Assembly: GCA_037074615.1 (NCBI GenBank)
Contig: CM073537.1
Span: 12,171,989 to 12,235,988, forward strand
Origin: Leucaena leucocephala
Lineage: Eukaryota; Streptophyta; Magnoliopsida; Fabales; Fabaceae
DNA length: 64,000 bases
Direction of reading: 5' to 3'
Position numbers and translations under genes: made by a program. Below the pieces are notes generated by a model. That model ran no database searches, was not told the DNA's origin, and saw only the letters and a list, made by a program, of their open reading frames with translations. Below, piece after piece: positions 1 through 10,939 of the stretch. Numbering within the stretch: the first letter of the stretch is position 1; each line of letters starts with the position of its first letter.

Positions 1-1676
1 GTTAACTTAAGGAATACATGTTCTCCTTCTTCAAACTCCAACGGCTTCCTTCTGATATCTGCATAGCTCTTCTGTCTGCTTTGAGCCGTCAATAATCGTT
101 TTCTAATTACCGCAACTTGTTCTGCAGTTTGATCCACTATATCTGGACCAAGCATTCTTCTCTCGCTCAACTCTAGCCAGCATAAGGGGGATCTACATTT
201 CCGTCCATAGAGTGCTTCAAAAGGTGCCATCTGTATACTGGCCTGATAACCATTGTTATATGCAAACTCTATAAGGGGTAAATGGATATCCCAGCTGCCT
301 TTGAAATCTAGGACACATGCTCTCAGCATATCCTCTAACGTCTGTATTGTTCTTTCAGATTGACCATCTGTCTGAGGATGATAAGCTGTACTGAATCTGA
401 GAGTAGTGCCCATTTCTTCCTGTAGAGCCCTCCAGAAATTTGAAGTAAATCGAGGATCTCTATCAGACACAATGCTGCTTGGGATACCATGGAGCCTAAC
501 GATCTCCTTTATATACAGCTTTGCCAGCTTTTCTAGAGAATCTCTCTTATTGATTGCCAGGAAATATGCTGACTTTGTCAGTCGATCGATTACTACCCAA
601 ACCGCATCATGTCTACTTGGTGTCAAGGGTAGTCCTTCCACAAAGTCCATGGCAATCCCATCCCATTTCCACTCAGGAATATCTAAAGGCTGCAACGTTC
701 CTGCTGGCTTTTGATGTTCAACTTTCACTTTCTGGCAGGTTAAGCACTTAGATACGTAAGCTACAACATCTTTCTTCAGTCCAGGCCACCAGAATAACCT
801 TTTAACATCATGGTACATTTTGGTCATACCTGGATGTACCGTATATCGGCTTTTATGTGCTTCCTCCAGAATCCTTTCCCTTAATCCCCCAACATTTGGG
901 ATATAGGGTTTTCCCCTAAACTGTAGCAATCCGTCTGGGGATATCTCAAAATTCCTTGTCTTCCCTTTCTCCAGCTTGTCTTTGAATATTGCTGCGAGCT
1001 TATCCTGTTCCTGAGCCTCTTTGATCTCATCTTCTATGCAAGTTCTGACATGAACTCCTCCAAAAGGATTCTCCGTCAGTTGCATTTGATATAGAGGGCT
1101 CCAATCGCGCATATCTTCTATCAGTTCCAATTCCTTGATCATCATGTATGCAACCTGCACCACCTTTCTACTCAGGGCATCAGCTACCACATTGGCTTTT
1201 CCTGGATGGTATTTAATCTGGAAGTCATAATCTTTTAACAATTCCATCCATCGCCGCTGCCTCATGTTCAGCTCCTTCTGATCCTGTAGATACTTCAGGC
1301 TTGTGTGGTCGCAAAACAACTCTATCGTTGCTCCGTATAAATAGTGCCTCCATATCTTCAGGGCATAGACCACCTCCGCAAGCTCCAGATCATGAGTGGG
1401 ATAATTCTCTTCATGTGGCTTTAACTGCCGAGAGGCGTAGGCTACTACTCGACCTTGCTGCATAAGCACACATCCCAGCCCCTGCTTGCTAGCATCAGTG
1501 TAGACTACATAAGTCTGAGTTGGGTCTGGAATAATCAGCACGGGAGTAGTCGTTAATCTCTGCTTCAACTGCTGGAAGCTAGCCTCGTACTTCTCATCCC
1601 ACTTAAACTGCTGATTCTTTCTGGTCAGCTTGGTAAGTGGTAAGGCAATTCGAGAAAAGTCTTGAATGAATCGTCT
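1..1676 (-). pseudogene. pol: A1 pol, RNase H and integrase part (cut by window edge)
   Basis: Minus-strand coding sequence for RNase H followed by the integrase zinc-binding and catalytic core. It degrades the RNA strand during reverse transcription and joins cDNA to host DNA. It is collinear with the A2 RNase H/IN region (about 25415-27105), where the catalytic residues can be counted. At about 287 A1 keeps a base that A2 has lost, so the IN core is in frame here. It is separated from RT by a TAA at 1677-1679, in a codon that is Tyr in A2, and by a TAG at 1728-1730. The IN C-terminus is off-window. Translation into this part would need read-through of two stops, so I call it a pseudogene. 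Confidence 0.85.
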
Positions 1677-1679
1677 TTA

Positions 1680-2588
1680 GTACCCTGCTAGGCCGAGAAA
1701 ACTTCTAATCTCTGTCACTGTCCTTGGCTATTCCCAGCTCAAAACTGCTTCAACTTTGCTAGGATCCACAGCTACCCCGTCTCGGGATATGACATGACCG
1801 AGAAATTTGACTTCTGAAAGCCAAAACTCGCACTTACTCAGCTTAGCATAGAGCTTCTTCTCTTTAAGGGTACCAAGAACAATCCTCAAATGCCTTTCAT
1901 GCTCCTCTAGAGATTTGGAGTACACCAGAATATCATCAATAAAGACCACAACGAACTGATCTAGATAAGGCCTGAAAATCCGGTTCATATAGTCCATGAA
2001 AATAGCAGGTGCATTGGTTAGTCCAAAAGGCATCACCAAAAATTCAAAATGTCCGTAGCGCGTTCTGAACGCCGTCTTTGGAATATCATCTGGCTTGACC
2101 CTTAGTTGATGGTAGCCAGATCTCAAGTCAATCTTAGAGAATAAGCTCGCTCCTACCAATTGATCTAGCAGGTCATCAATTCTGGGAAGAGGATACTTGT
2201 TCTTAACTGTAAGCTTATTTAATTCCCTGTAGTCAATGCACAGCCTTAAGCTACCATCTTTCTTCTTGACGAACAGTACTGGAGCACCCCATGGCGATAG
2301 ACTGGGTCGTATAAAACCCTTCTCCAATAGCTCCTCAATTTGCTTCTTCAGTTCCATCATTTCGTTGGGAGCCATCCTGTATGGGGCTTTTGATACTGGT
2401 CCAGCTCCAGGTACAATGTCGATCGCAAACTCCACTTCATGCTCCGAAGGCAATCCCTGAATCTCCTTTGGAAAGACTTCAGGAAATTCATTGACTACAG
2501 GAACCTCCTCGATGCCTTCCTCCACTTCTGCTAGAACAGAAAAGAATACCACATATCCCTGACATCCTTTCCGTAGATATTTTTCTGC
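1680..2588 (-). pseudogene. pol: A1 pol, reverse transcriptase part
   Basis: Minus-strand reverse transcriptase domain, which copies the element RNA into cDNA in virus-like particles. The catalytic Asp pair of the FIDD motif lies at 1932-1937 and is intact; upstream are typical Ty3 RT blocks (LCIDYREL, KIDLRSGYHQL). The domain is bracketed by in-frame stops: TAG at 2589-2591 (Gln codon in A2) separates it from protease, TAG at 1728-1730 (also Gln in A2) and TAA at 1677-1679 separate it from RNase H. Two of the three are C-to-T changes. An internal methionine at 2552 opens the longest remaining ORF, 274 residues, but that is probably not a natural start. Confidence 0.88.
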
Positions 2589-4169
2589 CTAAGCCTCTGT
2601 CACGAAGTTCAATTGTACTTCTAGGCTCCGATCAGTGATCTTTGGACCAAGAACTAGGGTCTTGTTTCTGCAGTCCAACATCACATTATTGGAGGATAAC
2701 CAATTTAAACCGAGTATGACCTCAATCTCCTGGAAAGGCATACAGATCAGATCCAGGGTGGTACTGCAGTGCTCATAACGCACCACACTATTTAGACAGG
2801 CATCAGATGTGATCACCCTAGCGTTGGTGGGGGTTTTCACCTGTATATCATAACGTAACTTGCTGATCAGAAGGCCTAGGCATTTAGCACATTCATAAGA
2901 TATAAAGGAATGACTTGCACCCGAATCAAATAGGGCAGTCACAGCATGATCATTGAGATAGATTGTACCTTGGATAATCTCAGATGATCGCTGAGCATCC
3001 TCTCTAGTGAGTGCAAATACTCGTCCCGCCGTCCTTGGACTTGGATCAGTTATAGCTTGAGGACATTCCCTGGAAAAATGTCCGGGCTTTCCGCAGGTGT
3101 AGCATACATTCTGGCCCATCAAACATGGTCTGTCACCATGATTCTTTCCACACTTTTCACATACTGGGGCCTTTGGATCCCTGTTATTGGATCTTCCGCA
3201 GAAATTTCCCCTATTAGGCCTCTTGGTCTGCCACGGGCGCTTTCTTTTCTTATAGCCGCTCCCACTGGCCGCTTCTTGATTCCGTCCGGCCTTATCAGGA
3301 GTCGCTTGATCTTTACTCCCAGATCTGGACAGCATTCTATGATTCATGCTGTTCTCAACGATTCGACATGCTTCCACAGCCTTATTGAACTGGCTGTATT
3401 GTTGGGGAGTTAACTTCTCCTTTAACATAGAATTCATCCCTCGAATCATTCTTTCTGTCATCCAGCGTTCGTCATCTACTTGGCGTAGGTAAGTTGAATA
3501 TTGAGATAGCCGGATGAACTTGGCCAAATATTCATCAAAAGCTTCTTTTTCTCCTTGCCTCAGCACAAGGAATTCAGCCTCCCTTTCATCTCTGACAGAT
3601 TGAGGAAAATATTTCTCATAAAATTGCTCAAGAAATACTTCCCAGGTAACTAGAATATCTCTTGCTTGGAGAAGTAACTCTGTATTCTTCCACCATCTAT
3701 CCGCATCCTTTTCCAATTGATAGATGGCCATTTGGGCCTTGGTTTCAGTCGGGCAGTCGAGGACCTTAAAGATCTTCTCTAATCTGCTGACCCAATTTTC
3801 TGCTACATGTACTTCAAATGTCCCTTCGAATATGGGAGGATTGTGTTTGCAAAATCGCACCATCCATTGTTGGATGCCAACTGCCTCCTCCCTTGATTCA
3901 ACCCTTCTCTGGGGCTGTTCCGCCTGCTGGGGTACTTCTTCAGGTTCTCTACTAGTTGCTCCTGAAGTCTCTGGCGGTCTTAAATTATTTACAGCTGCTG
4001 CTACTGCCGCGGCTATGGCAGCATCTCTTTCTTGGTCATTTCGTGCTTGAGCAGCTCTCATTTCTTCTATCATCTTTTGTTGCTGTTCTAATCGTTCTAG
4101 AATCATTTGATTAAGGTTTCCAGCCTCTCGGGGTTCCTCAGTTGGAATAGTTCTCCTCGTTCGTACCAT
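2589..4169 (-). CDS. gag: A1 Gag-protease polyprotein
   Basis: About 526 residues from ATG 4169 (MVRTRR). An in-frame ATG 14 codons upstream (4211) is less likely, because the stretch before MVRTRR is hydrophobic and unlike a Gag N-terminus. Gag forms the virus-like particle and binds element RNA. Visible parts: a Gln/Ala-rich coiled-coil-like N-terminus; a capsid-like helical region with the block ENWVSRLEKIFKVL; a basic stretch; a CCHC zinc knuckle at residues 356-369 (bases 3063-3104); and the protease with DSGASHS, catalytic Asp about residue 415 (bases 2925-2927). The frame is open throughout and stops at 2589-2591, where A2 has Gln, so pol is cut off by a nonsense change. The lineage normally makes one Gag-Pol frame. 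Confidence 0.9.
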   Translation of the reverse strand: MVRTRRTIPTEEPREAGNLNQMILERLEQQQKMIEEMRAAQARNDQERDAAIAAAVAAAVNNLRPPETSGATSREPEEVPQQAEQPQRRVESREEAVGIQQWMVRFCKHNPPIFEGTFEVHVAENWVSRLEKIFKVLDCPTETKAQMAIYQLEKDADRWWKNTELLLQARDILVTWEVFLEQFYEKYFPQSVRDEREAEFLVLRQGEKEAFDEYLAKFIRLSQYSTYLRQVDDERWMTERMIRGMNSMLKEKLTPQQYSQFNKAVEACRIVENSMNHRMLSRSGSKDQATPDKAGRNQEAASGSGYKKRKRPWQTKRPNRGNFCGRSNNRDPKAPVCEKCGKNHGDRPCLMGQNVCYTCGKPGHFSRECPQAITDPSPRTAGRVFALTREDAQRSSEIIQGTIYLNDHAVTALFDSGASHSFISYECAKCLGLLISKLRYDIQVKTPTNARVITSDACLNSVVRYEHCSTTLDLICMPFQEIEVILGLNWLSSNNVMLDCRNKTLVLGPKITDRSLEVQLNFVTEA

Positions 4170-4307
4170 TTTGTTATACTTAAAAACAGAAGGGAATACG
4201 ATAAATAACATAATTCCTTTTCATTTCATTTCACACATAATATACATACAGAGTATATGTACATATCACAGTACCATTCTAGTCTTTTATACATTAGAAA
4301 TATTACT

Positions 4308-5006
4308 CTAATTTTTCTTAAACTTCATTCTAATATATTCTCCTACTAGGTAGATCCAGTCGGATATGGTACAATATGATTCTCTATCAAAATACTGGTC
4401 CAACTCCGATCTCCAGGTAGGAGTCTTCGGCAATACGTCATTCATAATTTCTAGCCAAAGCCCCATGGTTAACACATTTGGATCCCAGGCTTGATATATG
4501 GCTTTCACCCTTGTGATAAACTCCTGGTAGACCGAATAATCTTGATCTATGTTTTCAAACAGGGTCTGCCTCAACTCGTATAGTTGTCGGGCTAATGCTA
4601 CCGAGCTCTCAAGTTGCTCTCTACTCAGGTTCCTCCCTGGGACCATTCTTACGATTAAACCTCCTAAATACATTTCTACTAGAGTCACTTCGGGCCTACT
4701 GGGACCTGGCGCATTACTCTGAACACGTACTTGGCTGGATCCTGAACTGTCTGTTATATTCAAGGGTACCGCACTTATGGGTATGGCAGGAATAGGGCCT
4801 TCTGTTATCATCACCTCCTGATCATCAATTGGAAAGTTTGATCCTACCGAGGAACTATCCTCCTCAGAATCACCAGCTACTGGAGGTGTCCAGAGGTCAG
4901 AATCATTGCTTACTATCTCTTCTTCTGAACTATCTGAACTAGAGACCTCTGGTCTTAATTCCCATTGGTTTACTGTAGTTTCAGACCCAAATCTATGTCT
5001 AGCCAT
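4308..5006 (-). CDS. A1 ORF0: unrecognised 232-residue protein upstream of gag
   Basis: Open frame of 232 codons between the PBS and gag, same strand, ending 139 bases before the gag ATG at 4169. I do not recognise the family. Residues about 15-65 are acidic and serine-rich (many S, D, E); about 70-105 are Pro/Ser-rich and look disordered; about 105-232 alternate hydrophobic and charged residues with many aromatics (W, Y, F), suggesting a small helical domain; the C-terminus is basic (KFKKN). No zinc finger, membrane segment or catalytic motif is evident. The A2 copy (29719-30408) is almost identical apart from a nine-base in-frame deletion and one nonsense codon. Extra ORFs before gag are known in Ogre/Tat elements, but I know of no standard one in Tekay. 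Function unknown. Confidence 0.7.
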   Translation of the reverse strand: MARHRFGSETTVNQWELRPEVSSSDSSEEEIVSNDSDLWTPPVAGDSEEDSSSVGSNFPIDDQEVMITEGPIPAIPISAVPLNITDSSGSSQVRVQSNAPGPSRPEVTLVEMYLGGLIVRMVPGRNLSREQLESSVALARQLYELRQTLFENIDQDYSVYQEFITRVKAIYQAWDPNVLTMGLWLEIMNDVLPKTPTWRSELDQYFDRESYCTISDWIYLVGEYIRMKFKKN

Positions 5007-5104
5007 CCTGCAAACACTAACTTAGTGTCAATTATGACGGCTTTATCATGGTATATCTTTCTATAAATCATCTACTCAGAGCATTTCTTAAGCCAGAATC
5101 CTTT

Positions 5105-5116
5105 GCTCTGATACCA
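5105..5116 (-). promoter_or_regulatory. A1 primer binding site (initiator tRNA-Met)
   Basis: Minus-strand TGGTATCAGAGC, the usual plant LTR-element match to the 3' end of initiator tRNA-Met, where minus-strand cDNA synthesis begins. It lies three bases inside the LTR edge at 5120 and is identical in A2, B and C. Confidence 0.92.
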
Positions 5117-6448
5117 AAATGTCACATCCTTATTTTTATACATCTTAGGGACCATTCAGTAGCACTTAAACCACTTTCAGGGTCATTGAAGTCTACACAC
5201 TTAATCTGGAATTTTATTCATATCGAGTACTGTTCACTGTGGCAAATTCCAGATGAGTGACTTGATTTTGAAAATTCATAACTAATTCTAGAAAAATCTA
5301 AATGAAGTGGTTCAAATTGATAAATGAAGCTAACTCAAATATATTTCAGGGAAAAATCATTGGTTGACCAATTCTTGACAAATTTAACGTGGGTCAACGT
5401 TCCAATATTACTGTTCATCCAATGACTTTCTCCTGAATCCAGCATTCTGGTCCCAACTTTAACAATTTATATCTTTTCGTGTATACATACAAATTATACA
5501 TTCTATATATCAAATTAAATCTTAGTATGTCTACCTTTTACCCTAAAAATTTCGTACATTAATTCAATCATTTACTATTTTTAATGATTTATCAAACATG
5601 AATGGGTCTCCACGAGTTACTGTTCACTGAGCCTATTTTCAGCATTTAGTCTTTACATACCCAAGCATACAACCAACACATATCAGTCATACATGCCAGA
5701 TAACAATTAATATCAAATAATCAACTGTTATATATCAGTGCATGATTAACTCCCTCATATTTTATTACATCCTTCTCTGTCTAAAATCCGGCAGCATAAC
5801 TGCTACAATTCTTCTTTAGAAAGTAACCGATGTTGTACCGATTCGGTAATTCCCTTGTGAGAACTACCATTCTACGTAGTACCCAGGAAAGACTGGATGA
5901 ACCTGCTGGGTCCACTCACTTCCAGCCTCCTTAGACAGCACTACGTACACAGTACGTATCAGTTCCTTTCTTTGTTCCGTCTTCGTTGCCGGAATTTCGG
6001 CAGCCTACCGGCGTCTCTTAAGATTTCCAAATTTTATTTTGACAGAACCTCCCCTGTAATGTTATGTTTGGGAATGAGATTCAAAAGAATCCCAGTAACA
6101 ATAATCATAACAAAATATGTAATGCAGAGTGACGGTGCTTGCTTGTGACTGTGTACAGATAAGTATGCTGCATGCTTCCATATTCAATAACATATGATCA
6201 TAGCATTGGAATAGAGCTTCAAGCATAACATATAGGACCACAATCAACCAAACAAAACAACACATCACAAAGACATTACATAAGAGCTAGGATTAGTTGT
6301 TACCTCAAAAGCAGTGCTTCAGAACTTCCCTACTACTTCCAACTTCACCAGAACTTCCTTACTTCTTTCTTTCTCACACTTTCTCTCTCAAGAACTTCTC
6401 TCTTCCCTTCTCCCTTGCTCATGCCGAAATGAGGGGCTAGGTGGGGGT

Positions 6449-6456
6449 ATTTATAG
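6449..6456 (-). promoter_or_regulatory. TATA box of A1 LTR
   Basis: TATAAATA followed by a C-run on the minus strand. The same TATAAATA core is found in nearly every Ty3 LTR of the window, for example 15799-15806, 20353-20360, 24612-24619, 31850-31857, 34700-34707, 37949-37956 and 43659-43666 (minus) and 8092-8099, 47945-47952, 55574-55581 and 61846-61853 (plus). It gives the orientation of each LTR. Confidence 0.7.
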
Positions 6457-6525
6457 TGTTGAGCAATGGCAATCTTGTAATTAGGAAGACTTATGATCCT
6501 GTGGTCCTGGTTTTTCCTGGAATTT

Positions 6526-7682
6526 CCTATTTTCTTTAATTCTTTTTTACTGCATCACCCTGGACACCTCATGGGACACCTCATAGGACACCTCACCACC
6601 CATATTCTTCATGTGACGAAATTTGGAGGTTCTGGAAGCTTTCCGGTCTAATCCGGTACCGGCCCAGTCCATCGCCTCGAAAAACGTGCCGTTTTCTGAA
6701 TCTGATATTTCTGAAGATCCTTTTTATGTCTACTGACCTCACATTTAGTATCTAGACCCTCTATATCATTAACTTTTTAATACTGGGTCCAGACTCAATT
6801 ACAGATCCCCTGCGAAATGACCAAAATGCCCTTGGTGCCCTATCTTGTCCTATTTTAACCCTAAGGGCAAAATCATCATTTCACACCTTTCTGGTTTCGG
6901 TCAAAGCTTATACTGGCTCTAGTCAACCTTATTTAGACATGTCTTGACCTCTGGGTCTATCCAAAATGACCAGAATACCCTTAATTCATCTGCTGCCCTT
7001 TTTGTACAACATAGGGGCATTTTCGTAATTTCGCACTTTTCCGGGGTTCTGCTGGACACTGGCCCACCTATAAGTCCAATAGTCTTATTGGGCCTCTAAT
7101 GGCGCCATTTTTGGGCTTCCTGGGTCCATTACCTGTATGGCACGCATTACGAGGATCTTCCTTTAACACAGTTCATTGAATATTTTAACTATTATTTACC
7201 GATTATATACCTTTTCCGGACACCGGCTCTTTTTCCCAGATACAGTGTCCTACTGTGTTCAGGCATCCTTGGGGGTTATAACGGTCATCTGACCGAAGTC
7301 ATTCGATCGCATTTAGCCCCTTTAAAAATACCGATAAATCTCCTACCCGGATCCCCGGAGGCCTCACACTCCGTCTGGATTTTTTATTTTGTGAATAACT
7401 TTTCCTACAGACCTCCTATCGGTATCCTGTCAGTTTCCCGACATCCGCCCCATAAAGGCGCATCATCCTGTATTTTCCCACTTATATCTGAAATCTAGGG
7501 TATCCGGTATAAATTTTTTATAACTTTTGGACGATCAGTCCATTTTTGGCTATCTGGAGTCTTCAAAAATTCCGGTATTAGGCTTGGTTACCCGGCGTCA
7601 CCTGCCCTACCTTCTGGTAGAATCTGGGACTGAAATGCTGTCGGGCGGTGCAAACCACTTCTGGCCTATTTTCTTTAATTCT
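6526..7682. repeat. 18-bp direct repeats bounding the U3 segment lost in A2
   Basis: cctattttctttaattct occurs at 6526-6543 and again at 7665-7682. In both A2 LTRs (near 24690 and 31928) there is one copy and the 1139 bases between are gone. Confidence 0.88.
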
Positions 7683-7946
7683 ACTTTAGCCCCAGGGAAC
7701 TTTTCCTTCTTTATAATTAAGTCCCTTAATTTGGCTAAAATTACACTTTAAGACCCCACATTTTTGTCTACCTTTCATTCCTAACTTTAAACTTTCCATA
7801 ATTGCATTTAGGTCCCTTAATTTCCTTTCTTTTGCAATTTAATCCTTTTCTTTACATAAAGATCCACATGTATTTCCTGAAACAGAGCTCATATATTCCG
7901 TTTAATCTGTACATAGGAACCAGTACAGAAAATTAAGGATATTACA

Positions 7947-9441
7947 TGACTGATTAGGTGTCCACTGAGGTGTCCACGATGATGTCATGCATGATGCAGT
8001 AAAAGGAATAAAGAAAAATAGGAAATTCCGGAAAAACCAAGACCACAGGATCGGATGGCTTCAAAATTCCAGGAATGCCATTGAACAAAACTATAAATAC
8101 CCCCCCATTCATTCATATGCAGCACGGACAAGAGGCTTTTAGAGAGAGGAGAAGGTGCTAGAGAGAGAAAGTGAGAGGAAGAAAGAAAGAAAGAAAGTTC
8201 TGGCGGAGCTGGAAGCAGAATAGAGATAGTAGAGTTCTGCTGAGCTTTTGATGTAGTAACTAATCCTAGCTTTTATGTAATGGCTTTGTGATTTGTTGTG
8301 CTATTGTTTGGTTGGATTGTTGTCTTATATGTTATGTCTGAAGCTCTGCTATAATGCTATGATCATATGTTATTAAGCATGGAAGCATGCGGCATACTTA
8401 TTTGTACACAATCACAAGCAAGCACTGTCACTCTGCATTACATATATTGTTATGATTGTTGCTACTGAGATTCCCCCGAATCTCATCCCAATAAGTAAAC
8501 CATTACAGGGGAGGTTATGTCAAAATGAATTCTGGAAATTTTAAGAGACGCCGTTATGCTGCCAAAATTATGACAAGATGGCAATAGTAGAGAAAGGAAC
8601 TGATACGTACTGTGTACGTAGGTACTGTCTAAGGAGGCTGGAGGTGAGTGGACCTAGCCGGTTCATCCAGTCTTTCCTGGGTACTTACGTAGAATGGTAG
8701 TTCCCACGGGAATTACCGAATCGGTATAAGATCAGTTACTTTCTGAAGATGAAGAGTAGCAGTTATGCTGCTGGATTTCAGGCAGGAAAAGATGCAAAAG
8801 AGATATGAGAATTTATGTACATGGCCAGATGTAAAACAACTTATTAATTAATAATAATTATTGTTTGGCATATTTGACTGATATATGATGGATGTATGCT
8901 TATGTATGTAATGTTGGTTGCTGAAAATTAACACTATGAACAGTAACCCGTGGGGACATGAGGATATTGGACCCATAATTAAAAATAGTAAATGGATGAA
9001 TAAATGTATGATATTTTTAAGGTAAATAGTAGACATACCAATCTTCGATTTGATATATAGTATGACTTATTTGGATGTCTACACAAGGAGATATGAATTA
9101 TCAAAGTTGGGACCAGAATGCTGGATTCAGGGAGAAAAACGTGGGATGAATAGTAAATATGACACATTGACTGATGTTGACTTGGTCAATGAATGGTCAA
9201 CGAGTTATTTTTTCCTGAAAGATAATTGAGTTAGCTTAAAGTATCAATTTGAACCACTTCATTTAGATTTTTCTAGAATTAGTTATGATTTTTCAAAGTC
9301 AGGTCACTTATCTGGAATTTTCAAGTGAAAAGTACTCTATAAGAGTAAAACTCCAGATTGAGAAATTGGACTTCAATGACCTTGTAAGTGGTTCTAAATG
9401 CTACCAAATGGTCCCTAAGATGTACGAAAGTAAGGATGTTT
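7947..9441 (+). repeat. S0: plus-strand Ty3 LTR, 3' part
   Basis: Inverted relative to A1. It carries TATAAATA at 8092-8099, a purine-rich GAGA/GAAA stretch (8146-8205), the hairpin gagattcccccgaatctc at 8467-8484 and TACGTACTGTGTACGTA at 8604-8620. It ends ggatgtttca at 9441. It is the reverse complement of the A-type LTR in its R/U5 half and resembles S3 and S5. Its 5' part lies left of the window beyond the A1 insertion. No PBS follows 9441, so it is a 3' or solo LTR; the next bases (cgtga) would be its target duplication in the Athila LTR. Confidence 0.85.
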
Positions 9442-9808
9442 CACGTGACCTGTGAATACTTTGGTCACGACTGAAAGACACAGAAGTTGCTTCCTTGATT
9501 TGATTATCTCTTGTGATTTCTTTTCTGCTCACATTAGTCCTTGGTTCTCCTCCAGAGTACCTGCAATTCAAAATCAAAGCTTGCTGTAAAAGTCCCACCA
9601 GTAAAAGAATAACATATATGCAGTTTGGAGGAGTTAATTTACCATTTTACCCTTAAAACAACATATTGCCAAGCACAGTCATGTATTACCATAAAAGCAC
9701 AACTACAGGCATAAAATAATGGTAAAATTGTTATAAAACCCTTAAAACTATCGCAAAAACTATACACAAATTCATGCTTGTCGCCTCAAGTTGTTATAAA
9801 ACCTCGCC
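9442..9808 (-). repeat. E1 3' LTR fragment
   Basis: Follows the integrase end. Bases about 9445-9760 are the reverse complement of about 51480-51740, an Athila LTR in opposite orientation. The exact LTR start was not found; a minus-strand TG near 9770 (tgtgtatag) is the best candidate because the copy at 51473 starts alike (tgtatatgg). It is cut at 9441 by S0. The stretch 9780-9815 carries a repeated cgcctcaag motif. Confidence 0.6.
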
Positions 9809-10939
9809 TCAAGGCGGCAAAGCGGATTCCTCATAAAGTTTTAAGAGGTGACCATTTGCCTAGAATATCTTGCCTGTTGCCTTCTCTTTCAACTCAATCA
9901 CCCCAAATTCGTTGACTTTAACAACTGTGTAAGGTCCATCCCAGCTAGTTTTGAATTTACCATGTTTGAACTTGAACCTAACTTGGTACCTTAACACTCT
10001 ATCACCTTCCTTAAACCTCTTCCTTAGGATATAGGCATCATGGAATACCTTTGTCTTTTGTTTATAAATCTCAGGGCTGCTGTAGGCATCTAATCTAATC
10101 TCTTCTAGCTCTTGAATCTGCAATAACCGCTCTGAACTCGCTTCTACAAGATCCTCATTGTAAGTTTTCACAGCACAAAATGTCTTGTGCTCTATCTCCA
10201 CAGGCATGTAACAAGCTTTCCCAAAAATTGTCCTATAAGGGGACATGCCTAGAGGGGTTTTAAAAGCTATTTTGTATGCCCATAAAGCATCGTCAAGTCT
10301 CAAGTTACAATCCTTATTGGATGGCTTAACAATCTTTTCTAAAATGTGCTTTATCTCCCTATTAGAAACCTCTGCTAGACCATTAGTTTGAGGGTGGTAT
10401 GGTGTTGAGACTTTATGAGTTACACCATATTTTGCTAATAAGCTATTAATGATCACTGATTACTGCTTTTGGTACTCCAAATCTACTAAAGATATGAGAC
10501 CTTAGAAACTTGGAGACCATTTGGGCATCATCTAGTCTTGTAAGGATAGCCTCTACCCACCTAGATAAATAGTCTACAGCCATTAAAATGTAATGAAACC
10601 CTACTAAAGGTGGAAAAGGTCCCATAAAATCTATTCCCTAAACATAAACCATCTCACAAAATAGAATAAGTTATTGTGGCATCTCATGCCTTTTACTAAT
10701 CCCCCTAAATCTTTGGCACCTATCACAAGCTCTACAAAATTCAAAAGCATCTTTAAAAAGGTAAGGCCAATAGAAATCGGATTCAAGGACCCTACGTGCA
10801 GTCCTTTTCCCCATGCTTTTAAAACTGATTTATGATATTGGCCTGGGACACATCGTCTTAATACTTGGTCTAAGCATAACCTCCACAGAAAAGGTTTATC
10901 CCAAATGAAGTATTTAGATTCACTGTTGAGCTTTTAGGC
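9809..10939 (-). pseudogene. E1 integrase remnant (Athila)
   Basis: The open part 9862-10456 encodes the second half of the integrase core and C-terminal domain: STPYHPQTNGLAEVSNREIK holds the catalytic Glu (AEVSN), followed by the strongly Athila-like DALWAY, TPLGMSPY and GKACYMPVE blocks. A TAG at 9860-9862 precedes a short in-frame tail to TGA at 9809-9811 (NGHLLKLY), so the natural stop was probably the latter. Upstream, 10457-10939 encodes the HHCC/first-Asp part but has several stops and shifts. Integrase would join cDNA to host DNA; this copy cannot be made whole. Confidence 0.85.

Larger units (their letters stand above)
1..7946 (-). mobile_element. A1: Tekay/Del-type Ty3 chromovirus, 3' end beyond window
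   Basis: Minus-strand LTR retrotransposon. Reading leftwards from 7946 it shows a 5' LTR, a primer site matching initiator tRNA-Met, an extra ORF (ORF0), gag with CCHC knuckle, aspartic protease, reverse transcriptase, RNase H and part of integrase; the IN tail and 3' LTR lie left of base 1. It is nearly collinear with the complete copy at 23285-32208 (window base 1 matches about 25415). Order PR-RT-RH-IN makes it Ty3/Gypsy; the chromodomain-like IN tail of the sister copy and the long LTRs point to the Tekay/Del lineage. It inserted into a plus-strand LTR that resumes at 7947; the first five bases there, tgact, should be its target duplication. Confidence 0.93.
5120..7946 (-). repeat. A1 5' LTR, long form (2.83 kb)
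   Basis: On the plus strand it begins tgtcacatcc next to the PBS and ends ggatattaca, giving TG...CA ends. It matches the A2 LTRs over both flanks but has 1139 extra bases (6544-7682), the section missing from A2. A minus-strand TATA box (TATAAATA) lies at 6449-6456, followed downstream by a CT-rich stretch (about 6340-6415). A perfect inverted repeat TACGTACACAGTACGTA sits at 5942-5958. Short ORFs here recur only because the LTR recurs. Confidence 0.92.

Noticed and set aside
406..714. Plus-strand ORFs over pol (also 25819-26127, 2236-2460, 27648-27872 and 58862-59086)
   Set aside because: Shadow frames antisense to RT or integrase; conserved because pol is.
5897..6148. 83-codon ORF recurring at 24061-24312, 31299-31550 and, inverted, 62156-62407
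   Set aside because: It recurs only because the LTR recurs; it lies in the R/U5 region downstream of the TATA box, has no known domain, and the paired opposite-strand ORF (6062-6268) is equally conserved.
8146..8205. GAGA/GAAA-rich stretches (also 20240-20315, 34600-34660, 55620-55680 and 61890-61950) as separate microsatellites
   Set aside because: They sit at one fixed place downstream of the TATA box in each LTR, so they are part of the LTR rather than independent repeats.
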